A stretch of DNA of 64,000 bases from Pseudomonas poae (lineage in GTDB: Bacteria; Pseudomonadota; Gammaproteobacteria; Pseudomonadales; Pseudomonadaceae), in contig CP110972.1 in assembly GCA_028869255.1 (NCBI GenBank), forward strand, positions 439,001-503,000. Direction: 5' to 3'. Both the position numbers and the translations under genes were made by a program. Below are positions 7,174-16,861 of the stretch, one piece after another. Within the stretch, counting starts at the first letter, position 1; every line of letters starts with the position of its first letter. The notes under the pieces are model-generated. The model did not search any database. It saw only the letters and a program-made list of their open reading frames with translations, and was not told the origin of the DNA.

Positions 7174-8865
7174 ATGCAGGCAGTGGATTTCAATTCAGAC
7201 ATGGGCGAAGGCTTCGGCCCCTGGACCATCGGCGATGGGGTCGACGCGCAACTGATGGCCTATATCAGCTCGGCCAATATCGCCACCGGCTTCCACGCCG
7301 GCGACCCCGGCACCATGCGCCGTACCGTGGAGCGCGCCAAGCAACTGGGCGTGGCCATCGGCGCGCATCCGGGCTTTCGCGACCTGGTGGGCTTTGGCCG
7401 TCGGCATATCAATGCATCGGCCCAGGAACTGGTGGATGACATGCTCTACCAGCTCGGCGCCCTGCGCGAAATCGCCCGTGCCCAAGGCGTGACCCTGCAA
7501 CATATCAAGCCCCACGGCGCGCTCTATATGCACTTGGCCCGCGACGAAGAAGCGGCGCGGCTGCTGGTGCAGAACCTGCAACGTATCGAGCCGACGCTGT
7601 TGCTGTACTGCATGCCCAACTCGGTGATCTGGCGGGTGGCCAAGGAACTCGGGCAACCGGTGGTGCGCGAGTTTTATGCCGACCGTGAGTACGATCTGAC
7701 CGGCTCGATTGTGTTTACCCGCAATGTGCGCGCACTTGATCCTGCAACGGTTGCGGCTCGCGTCCTACGCGCTTGTCAGACTGGGCTGGTGCGCACCGTA
7801 GAAGGTGAAGACCTGTTTATCGAATTTGATTCCATCTGCCTGCACAGCGACACCCCCGGCGCGCTGGAACTGGTGGAGGCCACCCGCGAAGCACTGGACC
7901 AAGCGGGCATCACGGTCAAAACCCCTAATAAGATCGATCGTTCATTTTTTGCCTGCCTTTCTACAATGATTCCAAGAGGAACAGACATGGCCGAAACCAC
8001 CCCCATCCGCTACAGCTTCGGCGGTGATGAACACCTGTTTGCCGAGGTCAGCGACAGCATGTCCCTGCAGGCATTTTTTAAGGGCATGGCCGTAACCCGC
8101 GCCGTAGAGCGCCTGGCGTTGGAAGGCGTGCTGGATGTGTGCCTGGCCAATGCGTCGTTCCAGATTCGCTTCGACCCCGACCGTATCGCGCCCCATGTGC
8201 TGCTCGATGCCGTGCAAACCGCCGAAGCCCAGGCCGTGGCCGAACGCACCTTGCACACGCGCATCATCGAAATCCCGGTGCTCTACAACGACCCCTGGAC
8301 CCATGAAACCCTGATGCGCTTTCGTGACCGTCATCAAGACCCCACGGGCACGGACCTGGAATACGCGGCACGCATCAACGGCCTCGCCGATGTCGATGCG
8401 TTTATCGCGGCCCACAGCGGCGCGCCGTGGTTTGTGTCGATGGTCGGGTTTGTCGCGGGCTTGCCGTTCATGTTCCAGATGGTCGAGCGCGAACGCCAAT
8501 TGCAGGTGCCCAAATACCTGCGCCCGCGCACCGACACGCCGAAACTCACCCTCGGCCATGGCGGCTGCTTCGGCTGCATCTATTCGGTACGCGGCGCCGG
8601 CGGCTACCAGATGTTCGGCGTGACCCCGGCACCGATCTATGACCCGGCGCAGCAGTTGGCGTACCTCAAGGAGCACATGGTGTTCTTCCGGCCCGGTGAC
8701 ATCGTGCAGTTCAAACCCATGGGCCGGGATGCCTACGACCAGGCGGTGGCCGAAGTGGACGCCGGCCGTTTCGACCTGCGCATCCGCCCGGTGGAATTTT
8801 CCCTCGACGCGTTTCTCGCCGACCCGGTTGGCTACCCGAAAACCCTGCAGGAGGCGCTGGCATGA
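7174..8865 (+). CDS. pxpA: 5-oxoprolinase PxpA, reading straight into PxpB (apparent frameshift fusion)
   Basis: Residues 1 to about 251 form a complete LamB/YcsF (PxpA) protein: [17 protein letters not shown] at the start, then [15 protein letters not shown] and [19 protein letters not shown]. PxpA works with PxpB and PxpC to open 5-oxoproline to glutamate using ATP. The frame does not stop but continues through 18 or so non-conserved residues into PxpB at 7987. In the next frame a tandem TAATAA lies at 7926-7931, exactly where PxpA should end, right after an AAAACCCC run. One lost base there would explain the 563-codon fusion. A real fused protein cannot be excluded. Confidence 0.8.
   Translation: MQAVDFNSDMGEGFGPWTIGDGVDAQLMAYISSANIATGFHAGDPGTMRRTVERAKQLGVAIGAHPGFRDLVGFGRRHINASAQELVDDMLYQLGALREIARAQGVTLQHIKPHGALYMHLARDEEAARLLVQNLQRIEPTLLLYCMPNSVIWRVAKELGQPVVREFYADREYDLTGSIVFTRNVRALDPATVAARVLRACQTGLVRTVEGEDLFIEFDSICLHSDTPGALELVEATREALDQAGITVKTPNKIDRSFFACLSTMIPRGTDMAETTPIRYSFGGDEHLFAEVSDSMSLQAFFKGMAVTRAVERLALEGVLDVCLANASFQIRFDPDRIAPHVLLDAVQTAEAQAVAERTLHTRIIEIPVLYNDPWTHETLMRFRDRHQDPTGTDLEYAARINGLADVDAFIAAHSGAPWFVSMVGFVAGLPFMFQMVERERQLQVPKYLRPRTDTPKLTLGHGGCFGCIYSVRGAGGYQMFGVTPAPIYDPAQQLAYLKEHMVFFRPGDIVQFKPMGRDAYDQAVAEVDAGRFDLRIRPVEFSLDAFLADPVGYPKTLQEALA
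7987..8865 (+). CDS. pxpB: 5-oxoprolinase subunit PxpB (KipI / allophanate hydrolase subunit 1 family)
   Basis: A 292-residue PxpB starting at the internal ATG 7987, preceded by the good ribosome site AAGAGGA. Family marks are [24 protein letters not shown]-like [38 protein letters not shown] and [15 protein letters not shown]. PxpB with PxpC forms the ATP-using carboxylase-like half of 5-oxoprolinase; its Bacillus homologue KipI inhibits the KinA kinase. In the raw sequence it is in frame with pxpA, but its own start site is intact. Its stop overlaps the pxpC start (ATGA). Confidence 0.88.
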   Translation: MAETTPIRYSFGGDEHLFAEVSDSMSLQAFFKGMAVTRAVERLALEGVLDVCLANASFQIRFDPDRIAPHVLLDAVQTAEAQAVAERTLHTRIIEIPVLYNDPWTHETLMRFRDRHQDPTGTDLEYAARINGLADVDAFIAAHSGAPWFVSMVGFVAGLPFMFQMVERERQLQVPKYLRPRTDTPKLTLGHGGCFGCIYSVRGAGGYQMFGVTPAPIYDPAQQLAYLKEHMVFFRPGDIVQFKPMGRDAYDQAVAEVDAGRFDLRIRPVEFSLDAFLADPVGYPKTLQEALA

Positions 8866-9835
8866 TCAAGGTCCTCAAACCCGGCCTCGCCACCTCGGTA
8901 CAAGACCTTGGCCGCGAAGGCTATTACCACTTGGGCATTCCGCCCTCGGGGGCGCTGGACCAGTACGCGTTGAGTGCGGCCAACCACCTGGTGGGCAATC
9001 CGCTGGGCGCGGCGGGCCTGGAATGCACACTGATCGGACCTGAGTTGGAGTTCATGCAGGACGCCTTGGTCGCACTCAGTGGCGCCTTGATGTCGCCGCG
9101 TCTGGACGGGGAAGTGGTGCACCAGGACACCGCGTTTCAGGTGCGCGCCGGGCAGGTGCTGCGCTTTGAGTTTCCCAAGGCCGGTGCGCGCACTTACCTG
9201 GCGGTGGCCGGCGGGATTGATGTGCCGCTGGTGCTCGGCAGCCGCTCGACTTACACCCTCGGCGCACTCGGCGGTTTTCACGGGCGGCGCTTGCAAGAGG
9301 GCGATCAGTTGCCCATCGGCGGCGCCAGCGGGCAGGGGCGGGCGGGCAATAGCTTGCCCATGGCATTGCGCCGCTCGGTGGGCGGCGATGTCACGTTGCG
9401 CGTGGTGCCGGGCCTGTATTACGACCGGCTGACTGACGGCGCCAAACGCAGCTTTTTTGCCGAGCCGTGGACCGTCGGCTCCGAGGCGGATCGCATCGGC
9501 TACCGCTTCAAGGGCGGCAGTGCGCTGAGCTTTCAGCCACGCGAGCAGCCGTTTGGCGCCGGGTCCGACCCTTCGAATATCGTCGACAGTTGCTACCCGA
9601 TCGGTTCGATCCAGGTACCGGCCGGGCTGGAGCCGATTGTGTTGCATCGGGATGCGTTGTCGGGCGGGGGTACGCGATGATCGGCACGGTGATCAGTGCC
9701 GACCTGGATTTGATCGGGCAGATGCAGCCGAACCAGCGGGCTGGGTTTGTGGCGGTCAGTCTGGAGGAGGCGCTGGAGGCGCGGCGGGTTTACAAGAAGC
9801 GCCTGAGGGCGATGGCTAACCTCTTCACTCTCTGA
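8862..9835 (+). pseudogene. pxpC: 5-oxoprolinase subunit PxpC (KipA family), frameshifted near its 3' end
   Basis: The gene opens [20 protein letters not shown], the standard PxpC/KipA (biotin-dependent carboxyltransferase-like) start. The body continues to VLHRDALSGGG, then stops early at 9680. The expected tail (MIGTVISADLDLIGQMQPNQ to the end at 9835) continues in the -1 frame. The switch falls at a GGGGG run at 9666-9670; one extra G restores an intact 324-residue protein. This looks like a homopolymer miscall or a very recent mutation. The gene overlaps pxpB by four bases in a pxpABC operon. Confidence 0.85.
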
Positions 9836-9853
9836 CACACCCCAAGACCCATT

Positions 9854-9883
9854 GTGGGAGCTGGCTTGCAGCTCCCACTTTTA
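9854..9883 (+). terminator. REP-like hairpin with T-tract after pxpC
   Basis: A 10-bp perfect stem (GTGGGAGCTG, 9854-9863, with 9869-9878) and five-base loop are followed by TTTTAT. It is a single REP stem placed where a terminator is needed, 18 bases after the pxpC stop. Confidence 0.65.
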
Positions 9884-9896
9884 TATCTGAGTTGTG

Positions 9897-11513
9897 TCAG
9901 AACAGTTGGGTGAACAGCCAGTACAAACTGCCCGACAGCAAAATCGCCGCCGGCAACGTCAGCACCCACGCCATCGCCAAATTGCGGATAGTCCGCATCT
10001 GCAATCCCCCGCCGTTGGCCACCATGGTTCCTGCCACGCCCGACGACAACACATGCGTGGTCGACACCGGCAAGCCATACATATCCGCCGCGCCGATGGT
10101 CAGCATCGCCACCATTTCTGCCGAAGCGCCCTGGGCATACGTCAGGTGGGTCTTGCCGATTTTCTCGCCCACCGTCACCACAATGCGCTTCCAGCCGACC
10201 ATCGTGCCCAGCCCGAGGGCGATGGCCACAGCGATCTTCACCCACAGCGGAATAAAGCGCGTGGAGCTGTCGATCTGGTCCTTGAACAGCTTGAGCTTGC
10301 CTTGGGTGTCGGCGTCGAAATTGCCGACCTGGCCCTTGTCCATCAAGCGAATGGTTTCGCTGGTCAGGTACATGTCATTACGCACGTTGCCTACGGCTTC
10401 GGCGGGGACTTTGGCCAGGGAGCCGTAGCCTTTTACTTCGTCACCGATTTGCCCGGCCAGGGCGGCAAGGGCGGGCACCAGTTCCGGGGTGGCTTCCTTG
10501 GTGCGTACGTAGGTCGACAGGATCGGTCGTGGATCGCCCGTCAGCGGCTGCGGCGCACTTTTTACCAGGGCCACCTGGGTCACTTCGGCTACCGCCGCAA
10601 ACTGCAACGACTGCTCGGCGGGCATGGTGCGGTTCAGTGCATAGGCCATCGGCAGGGTACCGACCAGGATCAGCATGATCAGGCCCATGCCTTTCTGGCC
10701 ATCGTTGGAACCGTGGGCGAACGACACGCCGGTGCAGGTGGCGATCAGCATGCCGCGAATCCACCACGGCGGCGGGGTGTCGCCCTTTGGCGCCTTGTAC
10801 AGCGCACGGTTTTTGACAAAGGCGCGCAGGGCCAGCAACAGCAAGGCGGCAAACGCGAAGCCGATCAGCGGCGACAGCAGCAGCGCGTAACCAATCTTGA
10901 TCGCCTGGCTCCAGTCCACACCGCTGGTGCCATCACGCCCGTGCATCAAGGCATTCGCCACGCCCACGCCGATGATCGAGCCGATCAGGGTGTGGGACGA
11001 GGAGGCCGGCAAACCCAGCCACCAGGTGCCGAGGTTCCACAGGATCGCGGCGATCAGCAGGGCGAAGATCATCGCGAAACCGGCCTTTGAGCCGACCTGC
11101 AAAATCAGCTCCACCGGCAGCAGGGCAATGATGCCGAACGCCACGGCGCCGCTGGAAAGCAGCACCCCGAGGAAGTTGAAAAAGCCCGACCACACCACCG
11201 CGAAATGCGGTGGCAGCGAGTTGGTGTAGATCACCGTCGCGACGGCGTTGGCCGTGTCGTGGAAACCATTGACGAACTCGAACCCCAGGGCGATCAACAG
11301 CGCCACACCCAGCAGCAGGAACGGCGTCCAGGTGGTGAGCTGGGCGCCCATTTCGTGCATGTCATGCATCAGGCTGTAGGCGGTAAACAACAGGCCCATG
11401 GCCAGTACGGCGAAGAAAATGATTACCGTCACCAGGCCGGGTTTCTTGTCCAGCCTGGGTTTGGGGTCTGCAGCAGAGGTGCGCGTGGAGGCAGTCAGGG
11501 AAGGGGTGGCCAT
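9897..11513 (-). CDS. pitA: Low-affinity inorganic phosphate transporter, PiT family
   Basis: A 538-residue inner-membrane permease. Two PiT signature repeats are visible: NGFHDTANAVAT in the N-terminal half and AHGSNDGQKGMG in the C-terminal half, with about ten hydrophobic segments. The family moves metal-phosphate complexes with protons. The soluble loop (about residues 290-390, KSAPQPLTGDPRPILSTY) is longer than the minimal form and typical of Pseudomonas PitA. The frame is open further upstream. I chose ATG at 11511-11513 (MATPSLTAST), although its ribosome site is weak. The 3' end faces pxpC convergently. Exact numbering of the PitA paralogue is uncertain. Confidence 0.87.
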   Translation of the reverse strand: MATPSLTASTRTSAADPKPRLDKKPGLVTVIIFFAVLAMGLLFTAYSLMHDMHEMGAQLTTWTPFLLLGVALLIALGFEFVNGFHDTANAVATVIYTNSLPPHFAVVWSGFFNFLGVLLSSGAVAFGIIALLPVELILQVGSKAGFAMIFALLIAAILWNLGTWWLGLPASSSHTLIGSIIGVGVANALMHGRDGTSGVDWSQAIKIGYALLLSPLIGFAFAALLLLALRAFVKNRALYKAPKGDTPPPWWIRGMLIATCTGVSFAHGSNDGQKGMGLIMLILVGTLPMAYALNRTMPAEQSLQFAAVAEVTQVALVKSAPQPLTGDPRPILSTYVRTKEATPELVPALAALAGQIGDEVKGYGSLAKVPAEAVGNVRNDMYLTSETIRLMDKGQVGNFDADTQGKLKLFKDQIDSSTRFIPLWVKIAVAIALGLGTMVGWKRIVVTVGEKIGKTHLTYAQGASAEMVAMLTIGAADMYGLPVSTTHVLSSGVAGTMVANGGGLQMRTIRNLAMAWVLTLPAAILLSGSLYWLFTQLF

Positions 11514-11761
11514 GCCGGAGCATCCAGTGTGGGGAGGATGTCGTTCATATTCATTGCAGAATGTTACAGAGATGCTGCGGCAGATCAGTGTTAGTGGCGA
11601 TGCGGGTGACCACTCGTCGCGCCGCCTTGGTGTTGACCGCGATGGCGTGAGGTACCTGTGAACTCTGACAGTAGACACGCCTCGACCCTCAAGGCTTGAT
11701 TGTCGGCGACGCGGTGCACTGGCGAATTTTTCGCGGCACGCGATGGAAAAGGAGAAACAAA

Positions 11762-12096
11762 ATGCCTGATCTTGCTGATATCCAAGTACCGGACGCCACC
11801 TTGGTGGATGGGAAATTGACCGTCAAAAAACTACCGCCGCCGCTTTGCGCGTTGAAGTTCCAGGCAGCTCGTTGACCAAGGTCGGTCAACAAATTTTGAT
11901 TTATGCAAAAAATCAGGATCACGACGACTTACAGCTGACGTTGAAGCAAGAACATTTGCTCAAGCCCTGGAAATTCGAGCTTTCTGCTCAGTACCTTGGC
12001 GGGGTGGACTCAGTCGTTCTGAACTACGCCGTTACGGAAACCGGAGTTGCAGTGAAGCGCTCCAGGCCGGTGGAAGTGATTCTTGAATATATCTAG
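11762..12096 (+). pseudogene. Small unknown protein, frame broken at an A-run
   Basis: ATG at 11762, with AAGGAGAAAC before it, reads MPDLADIQVPDATLVDGKLT, then stops early. The rest (LRVEVPGSSLTKVGQQILIY and on to LEYI) is in the -1 frame. The join falls at an AAAAAA run at 11825-11830. One more A gives a continuous 111-residue protein with TVKKTTAAALRVEVPGSS across the join. I do not recognise the family. The predicted protein is soluble and mostly beta-strand-like (VEVP, ILIYAKN, VVLNYAVTETGVAV), perhaps a surface or lectin-like fold, but this is a guess. It sits alone between pitA and the zntB-like gene. Confidence 0.6.
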
Positions 12097-12181
12097 TTAA
12101 CCCCGCCGTCCAGCAGCGGGAATAGTCCGGCGTTGCCGTTGTAGTCAGTGACAACGCTCCGGCACCGGTCTTTAACCTTGC

Positions 12182-13204
12182 TCAGTAATCCTTACGTTTA
12201 CGGAACGCCCAGCGCCCGGCAATCAAGGTAAATGTCGCCACCAGCGCCACCAGAATCCAGAACCCTTCGGGGTCCTGGGAAAGCGGCACGCCGCCCACGT
12301 TCATGCCGAAAAAGCCGGCAATGATATTGATCGGCAGCGCCAGCACCGTCACCACGGTGAGGGTAAACAGCGTGCGGTTGCTTTGCTCGTTGAGGTTGGC
12401 GGCGATCTCTTCCTGCAACAGTTTTATCCGCTCACCGAGTGCCGTCAGGTCGTTGATGATCAGCGCGAACTCCTCGGTGGATTTGCGCAGTTCCTTCACG
12501 TCTTCCTTTTGCAGCCAGGGCGGCGGGCGGTTGAGCAGGCGCAGCAGCGAACCCGGTTCCAGTGCAAGCAGGCGTTGCAGGCGCACCAGCACCCGGCGCG
12601 CCGCGCCCAGTTCTGCGCGGTTGGTGGACAGGCGTGAAGACAGCAACTGGTCTTCGATATGGTCAACGCTGATGCTGGTTTTACGCACGATCTGGGTCAG
12701 CACTTCGCCCTGGTCACGCAGCAGGTGCACCAGCAATTCCAACGGCGAGCGAAAGTGCTCACCGGCCTTGACCGACGAGCGCAGCTTGTCCACCGAGTGC
12801 AAGGGTTGCAGGCGTGCGCTGATCAACAAGCGGCTGCGGGCGCACACCCACAGCGTGGAAATATCCGACGAGACCATGCTGCTGAAGTTGAACACCACGT
12901 CGTTGACCACCGCCAGCAAAGCCGAGTCCACGTGTTCGATACGGGTAGAGCGCGAACCTTCGTGCAGGGCCTCGAAGAACTCTTCGGGCAGGTCCAGGTG
13001 CGCCTGCATCCAGCGCTCGCACGCGGCGTGGGCCAGGTTCAGGTGCAGCCAGAGGAATTCGTCCGGGTCGGCCGGTTGTTGCAAGGCCCGCAGGGCCGTG
13101 GCCGAATCAATTTGCTCACCCTTTTCACCGGGGCGAAAACGGAAACCGTAAAGCAAGCCAAACAGATCGGAATCCTGGTGGCTGTGGTCGAGGCTGTGGT
13201 TCAT
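12182..13204 (-). CDS. zntB: ZntB-like zinc transporter (CorA superfamily)
   Basis: A 340-residue CorA-superfamily channel: a long cytosolic N-terminal domain, a stretched helix (RLQRLLALEPGSLLRLLNR to EEIAANLNEQSNRTLFTLTV), and two C-terminal membrane helices. The diagnostic GMNVGG motif follows helix 1 (IIAGFFGMNVGGVPLSQ). GMN plus the VGGVPL loop is characteristic of ZntB rather than the Mg2+ channel CorA (YGMNF). Original ZntB work proposed Zn2+ efflux; later work supports proton-driven Zn2+ uptake. The length matches. It is monocistronic, with a 262-bp gap to the divergent chemoreceptor gene. Confidence 0.85.
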   Translation of the reverse strand: MNHSLDHSHQDSDLFGLLYGFRFRPGEKGEQIDSATALRALQQPADPDEFLWLHLNLAHAACERWMQAHLDLPEEFFEALHEGSRSTRIEHVDSALLAVVNDVVFNFSSMVSSDISTLWVCARSRLLISARLQPLHSVDKLRSSVKAGEHFRSPLELLVHLLRDQGEVLTQIVRKTSISVDHIEDQLLSSRLSTNRAELGAARRVLVRLQRLLALEPGSLLRLLNRPPPWLQKEDVKELRKSTEEFALIINDLTALGERIKLLQEEIAANLNEQSNRTLFTLTVVTVLALPINIIAGFFGMNVGGVPLSQDPEGFWILVALVATFTLIAGRWAFRKRKDY

Positions 13205-13466
13205 GGAGGCTCGCAGAGAAAGCGCCTGTAGGACGTTTCACAGGTTCGCGTGAGCGAATCATTGCAAGTAAATTTGACAGTTTTATGACGAATTTGGATT
13301 TATTTCGTTGTGGTGACATTTTTTTGACCGCTTGTCAGGATTCGTTCAAGAAGCCTCTAGCACGGCCGATTCAGGGCATTAAGAGCCTCTGTGGATGGGG
13401 GTGCCTTTGATGACAGGGAAGTTACCGCGTGCCTGCACGAATTATCTGTATCGAGGCTTTTCCCCG

Positions 13467-15093
13467 ATGAATGTTTTGCGAACCTCTCTGAGAGCACAAA
13501 TTCTCTCGCTGCTCGGTGGCAGCCTGCTGGCGATGCTGTTGATTGCCCTGGCCTGTTTCAACTTTCTCTCCAATGGGGTGCAGAGTTATCGCAGTTTGAT
13601 TGACGGGCCGTTGCTCACTTCCCAGCTGATCGACGAAGCCAACCTGCAATTCAAAGTGCAGGTGCAGGAATGGAAAAATGTGTTGTTGCGCGGCAAACAG
13701 CCCCAGGACATGGAGAAATACTGGGGCCAGTTCCAGGACCGGCAGCGCGATGTGCAAGGCATCCTCACCCGCCTGGTCACCCAGACCAGCAGCGAGCCGG
13801 CGTTGAGCCGGCGCATCGAAACCCTGCGCCAGGAACACCAGCAACTAGGCGTCGCTTACCAGCGCGGGCGTGATGCCTACGTGGCGGCGGGGGGCGATCC
13901 TACGGCCGGCGACACGGCCGTCAAAGGTGTGGACCGCGCCGCCAGTGAGCAGATGAGCGCCCTGGTCAGTGATCTGCGTGAACAAGGCAGCCAGAAATCC
14001 CTGGCCATCAGCGCCTATGCCGAGCGCACGGTGCTGGTGGGCCTGGCGATCATGCTGGTGTCCGGCGCGTTGATCGGCTTGTTCAGCTTGTGGTTGATCA
14101 ACCGTAACCTGATTTTGCCGATCCGTGGCCTGATCGACTACGTGACGCAACTGAGCCATGGCCGGTTTACCCAGCGCGTGACCAGCGATCGCCAGGATGA
14201 ACTGGGCCAATTGGCCGCCGCCGCCAATACCCTGCGCGACTTCCTCGCCGAGACTTTCAGCCGCCTGCAACGCAGCGCCACCGACCTGGTGAGCGCCAGC
14301 GGCGAGTTGAACTCAATTGCCGGGCAGATGGCCACCGGCACTCATGAGCAATTCAATCGCACCGACCAGGTGGCCACGGCCATGACCGAAATGTCTGCCA
14401 CTGCCCAGGAGGTCGCACGCCACGCCGCCAGTGCCTCGCGCGCCGCCGATGAGGCTGACCAATCGGCCCGCGAAGGCGGTGAAGTGATGAAAATCACCAT
14501 CGCCACCATCGGCCAGATGCGCAGCGAAATTCTCAACACGGGCACGATTATCCGTCGCCTCGAAACCGACAGCGTGCGCATCGGCAAAGTGCTCGAAGTG
14601 ATTCGCGCGATTGCCGAGCAAACCAACCTGCTGGCGCTCAACGCCGCTATCGAGGCGGCTCGCGCAGGCGAGGCCGGGCGCGGTTTTGCGGTGGTGGCGG
14701 ATGAAGTGCGCAGCCTGGCGCAGCGCACGGCGGCGTCGATCATCGAGATCAACCAGATTATCCAGGCGGTGCAAACCGGCGCGGTGGATGCGGCCCAGGC
14801 AATCGTCAGTGGCCAGTCGTGCAGCGATGACAGTGTGGAAAAAGTTACCCAGGCCGGCGCGATGCTCGCCCACATCACCCAGGCGGTAGAAGCGATTCGC
14901 GACATGAACCGCCAGATCGCCACGGCAGCCGAGGAGCAGACCTCGGTGGCCGAAGACATTTCGCGCAATATCACGCAGATCACCACCGTGGCCACGGCCA
15001 ACCTCGACAACGTGCAGCGTACCGAAGCGGCGAGCCACAACTCGCGGTTTGTCCGGCGAGTTAAATGAGGTGACGGCGCGCCTGAGCGCTTGA
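13467..15093 (+). pseudogene. Methyl-accepting chemotaxis protein, last residues frameshifted
   Basis: The start [20 protein letters not shown] gives an N-terminal membrane helix. A ~160-residue helical periplasmic ligand domain follows, then a second helix ([18 protein letters not shown]), a HAMP domain ([15 protein letters not shown]) and the signalling hairpin [19 protein letters not shown]. After ASHN the raw frame reads SRFVRRVK and stops at 15068. With one C and one G restored (AACTCGCGG to AACCTCGCGGG, near 15039-15048) the usual ending [18 protein letters not shown] appears and stops at 15093. Only the last few residues are affected. The ligand is unknown. In-frame starts upstream at 13395 look less likely. 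Confidence 0.82.
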
Positions 15094-16265
15094 TCAGCCG
15101 GTGGGCAGGCTGAAGGTAAACACGGTGCCGTGTTCGGTGGTGGTGCTCACGCTCAGTTCACCGCCATGCGCCTCGGCAATCTGCTTGACGATATACAACC
15201 CCAGGCCCAGGCCGGCTTGGGGGTGGTATTGGCCGGGCGTGCGTAGGGCTGGAACAGTCGGGGCAGTGCTTGTTCGTCGATCTTGCCGGGGTTTTTCACC
15301 GTCAGGGTGAAGTGGCCCTGCTCGATCTTCGCCGTGACCTCCACCGGCCCGTCATGGCTGCCATGGTGGATAGCATTGGCCACCAGGTTGGAGAGCAATT
15401 GTGCGAGGCGATCGCGGTCGCCGCTTACGCCCTGCAAGTCGCCGATATCGGCCTGGATGAGCCGTTGCGGGTGCACGCCCTGCACTTCCGACACCACATG
15501 TTGCAAGGCTTCCCGCAACCCCTGGCAATCGCCGATGTTCAACGGAATTCCGCTGCCCATGCGCCCGCGGGCGAAGTCCAGCACGTCTTCGACCAACTGC
15601 GCGGCGCGCCGGCCGCTGGTGAGGATATGCCGCACCAGGGTGTCGGTGGCGGGGTCCGGGTATTTGCGCAGCAGCCGTTCGGCGCCGAAGTTGATGGCAA
15701 ACAGCGGGTTGCGCAAGTCATGGCCCAGCACCGCGATAAATTGCTCACGCAACTCGGCGGTGCCGCGTTCTTCCTGCAGTTGCGCCTGGGTATGCTGCGC
15801 GGCTTCTTCGGCTTCGATCTGCAGCGACAGTACGCGGGCGAACGACTCCATGGTTGACTGGATCGTGCTGCTGCGCAGGGGCGCGGGGTTGGGGTCGAGG
15901 GCGCAGATCGTGCCGAAAAACCGCCCATCGGTGCGAAATACCGGCACCGAAATGTAGCTTTCGAAGTGGTACATGCGCGGCGTGTGGTGGTCGTGGTAAA
16001 GCGGGTCTTCGCTGGCTTTGTCGATCACCACGGACACATGGGAACCGCGGATTTCATGGCAGATGGTGGTGGTCAGGTCCAGCTCGCCACCGACCCCCAG
16101 GCCGAATTCCAGTTGGTCGAGCACGGCGCAGGCGGTCCAGGTGTCGTCGGTGACACGTGCCACGGCGGCAAAGCGCAGGCCAGTCATGTCGCTGATGACT
16201 TTGAGCATAGCAGGCACGGCACTGATTCGGCCAATGGTGGCGATATCGGCGGCTTTTTGCCCCAT
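15094..16265 (-). pseudogene. GAF-domain sensor histidine kinase, frameshifted in the ATPase domain
   Basis: Domain order is GAF (residues about 15-165: MLKVISDMTGLRFAAVARVT, FFGTICALDP), HisKA with the phospho-acceptor His in FIAVLGHDLRNPLF, then HATPase_c (N box LLSNLVANAIHHGS). The raw frame continues past FQPYARPANTT as KPAWAWGCISSS. Adding one C to the CCCCC run near 15222-15226 gives QAGLGLGLYIVKQIAEAHGG (the G2 box) and a normal stop at 15094, adjacent to the chemoreceptor stop. No transmembrane segment or receiver domain is present, so it is a soluble kinase. The signal and partner regulator are not evident. Confidence 0.83.
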
Positions 16266-16401
16266 GCAGCAATCTCGATCCGTAAGGTGCTGAGCGTTAT
16301 GCCCCGGCCAATGGGTGGGATTTTAGCGACCTTGCGCGTTGCAGGTGTAATTTCATTCATTAAGTTGAGCTTTTTCCTACGACTGGTGCCTGCGCAGGCA
16401 T

Positions 16402-16441
16402 AAAAAAACCGCGCCACCCGAAGGTGGCGCGGTTTTTTTTT
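16402..16441. terminator. Bidirectional rho-independent terminator
   Basis: A 10-bp perfect stem (CCGCGCCACC, 16409-16418, with 16423-16432) with CGAA tetraloop, nine T on one side and seven A on the other. On the minus strand it ends the PepSY gene. It isolates that gene from the kinase gene downstream. Confidence 0.85.
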
Positions 16442-16452
16442 GCAGGGGACAA

Positions 16453-16761
16453 TCAAGTGTCTTGTTTGTCTTCCAGCACGGCGCCGGTCTTGGCGTCGAG
16501 CTTCACTTCAAAGCGCTTGCCGGCGGTGTCGGTCAGGTCGACTTCGTAGACCAGTACGCCGCTGTTGTTGTGGTCCAGCTCGGTGTCGGTGATGTTCGCA
16601 CCGGCATGTTTAGCCACGGCGGCAGCGTTGAGTTTGTCGAACGGCATTACGGCGCCGGACTTGAGCAGGCCCTCGATCTGATCCGGGCGAACATCCGCTT
16701 GGGCCAGGCCGGCGGTCAGGGTCAGGGCGGTAGCGGCGAACAGTGCGGTCAAGGTTTTCAT
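16453..16761 (-). CDS. PepSY-domain periplasmic protein
   Basis: A 102-residue protein with a clear signal peptide (MKTLTALFAATALTLTAGLA, cleavage near QA/DV). The mature part has LLKSGAVMPFDKLNAAAV, then GVLVYEVDLTDTAGKRFEVK and LDAKTGAVLEDKQD. This is the PepSY pattern, in which a YEV-x-L strand is followed by VDAxTG. PepSY proteins are small periplasmic or membrane-linked modulators, often near two-component systems and peptidases. The histidine kinase downstream is separated by a strong terminator, so a link is not certain. AAGAAGGAT precedes the ATG. Confidence 0.85.
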   Translation of the reverse strand: MKTLTALFAATALTLTAGLAQADVRPDQIEGLLKSGAVMPFDKLNAAAVAKHAGANITDTELDHNNSGVLVYEVDLTDTAGKRFEVKLDAKTGAVLEDKQDT

Positions 16762-16861
16762 GGTGTGTATCCTTCTTCGGTGAGCTGTTTAAGTGGCGCC
16801 AGATTAACCGGCGCAACTTAACTCATCCTTAATGGCGCACTGACACCAAGGCCCGACTCAC

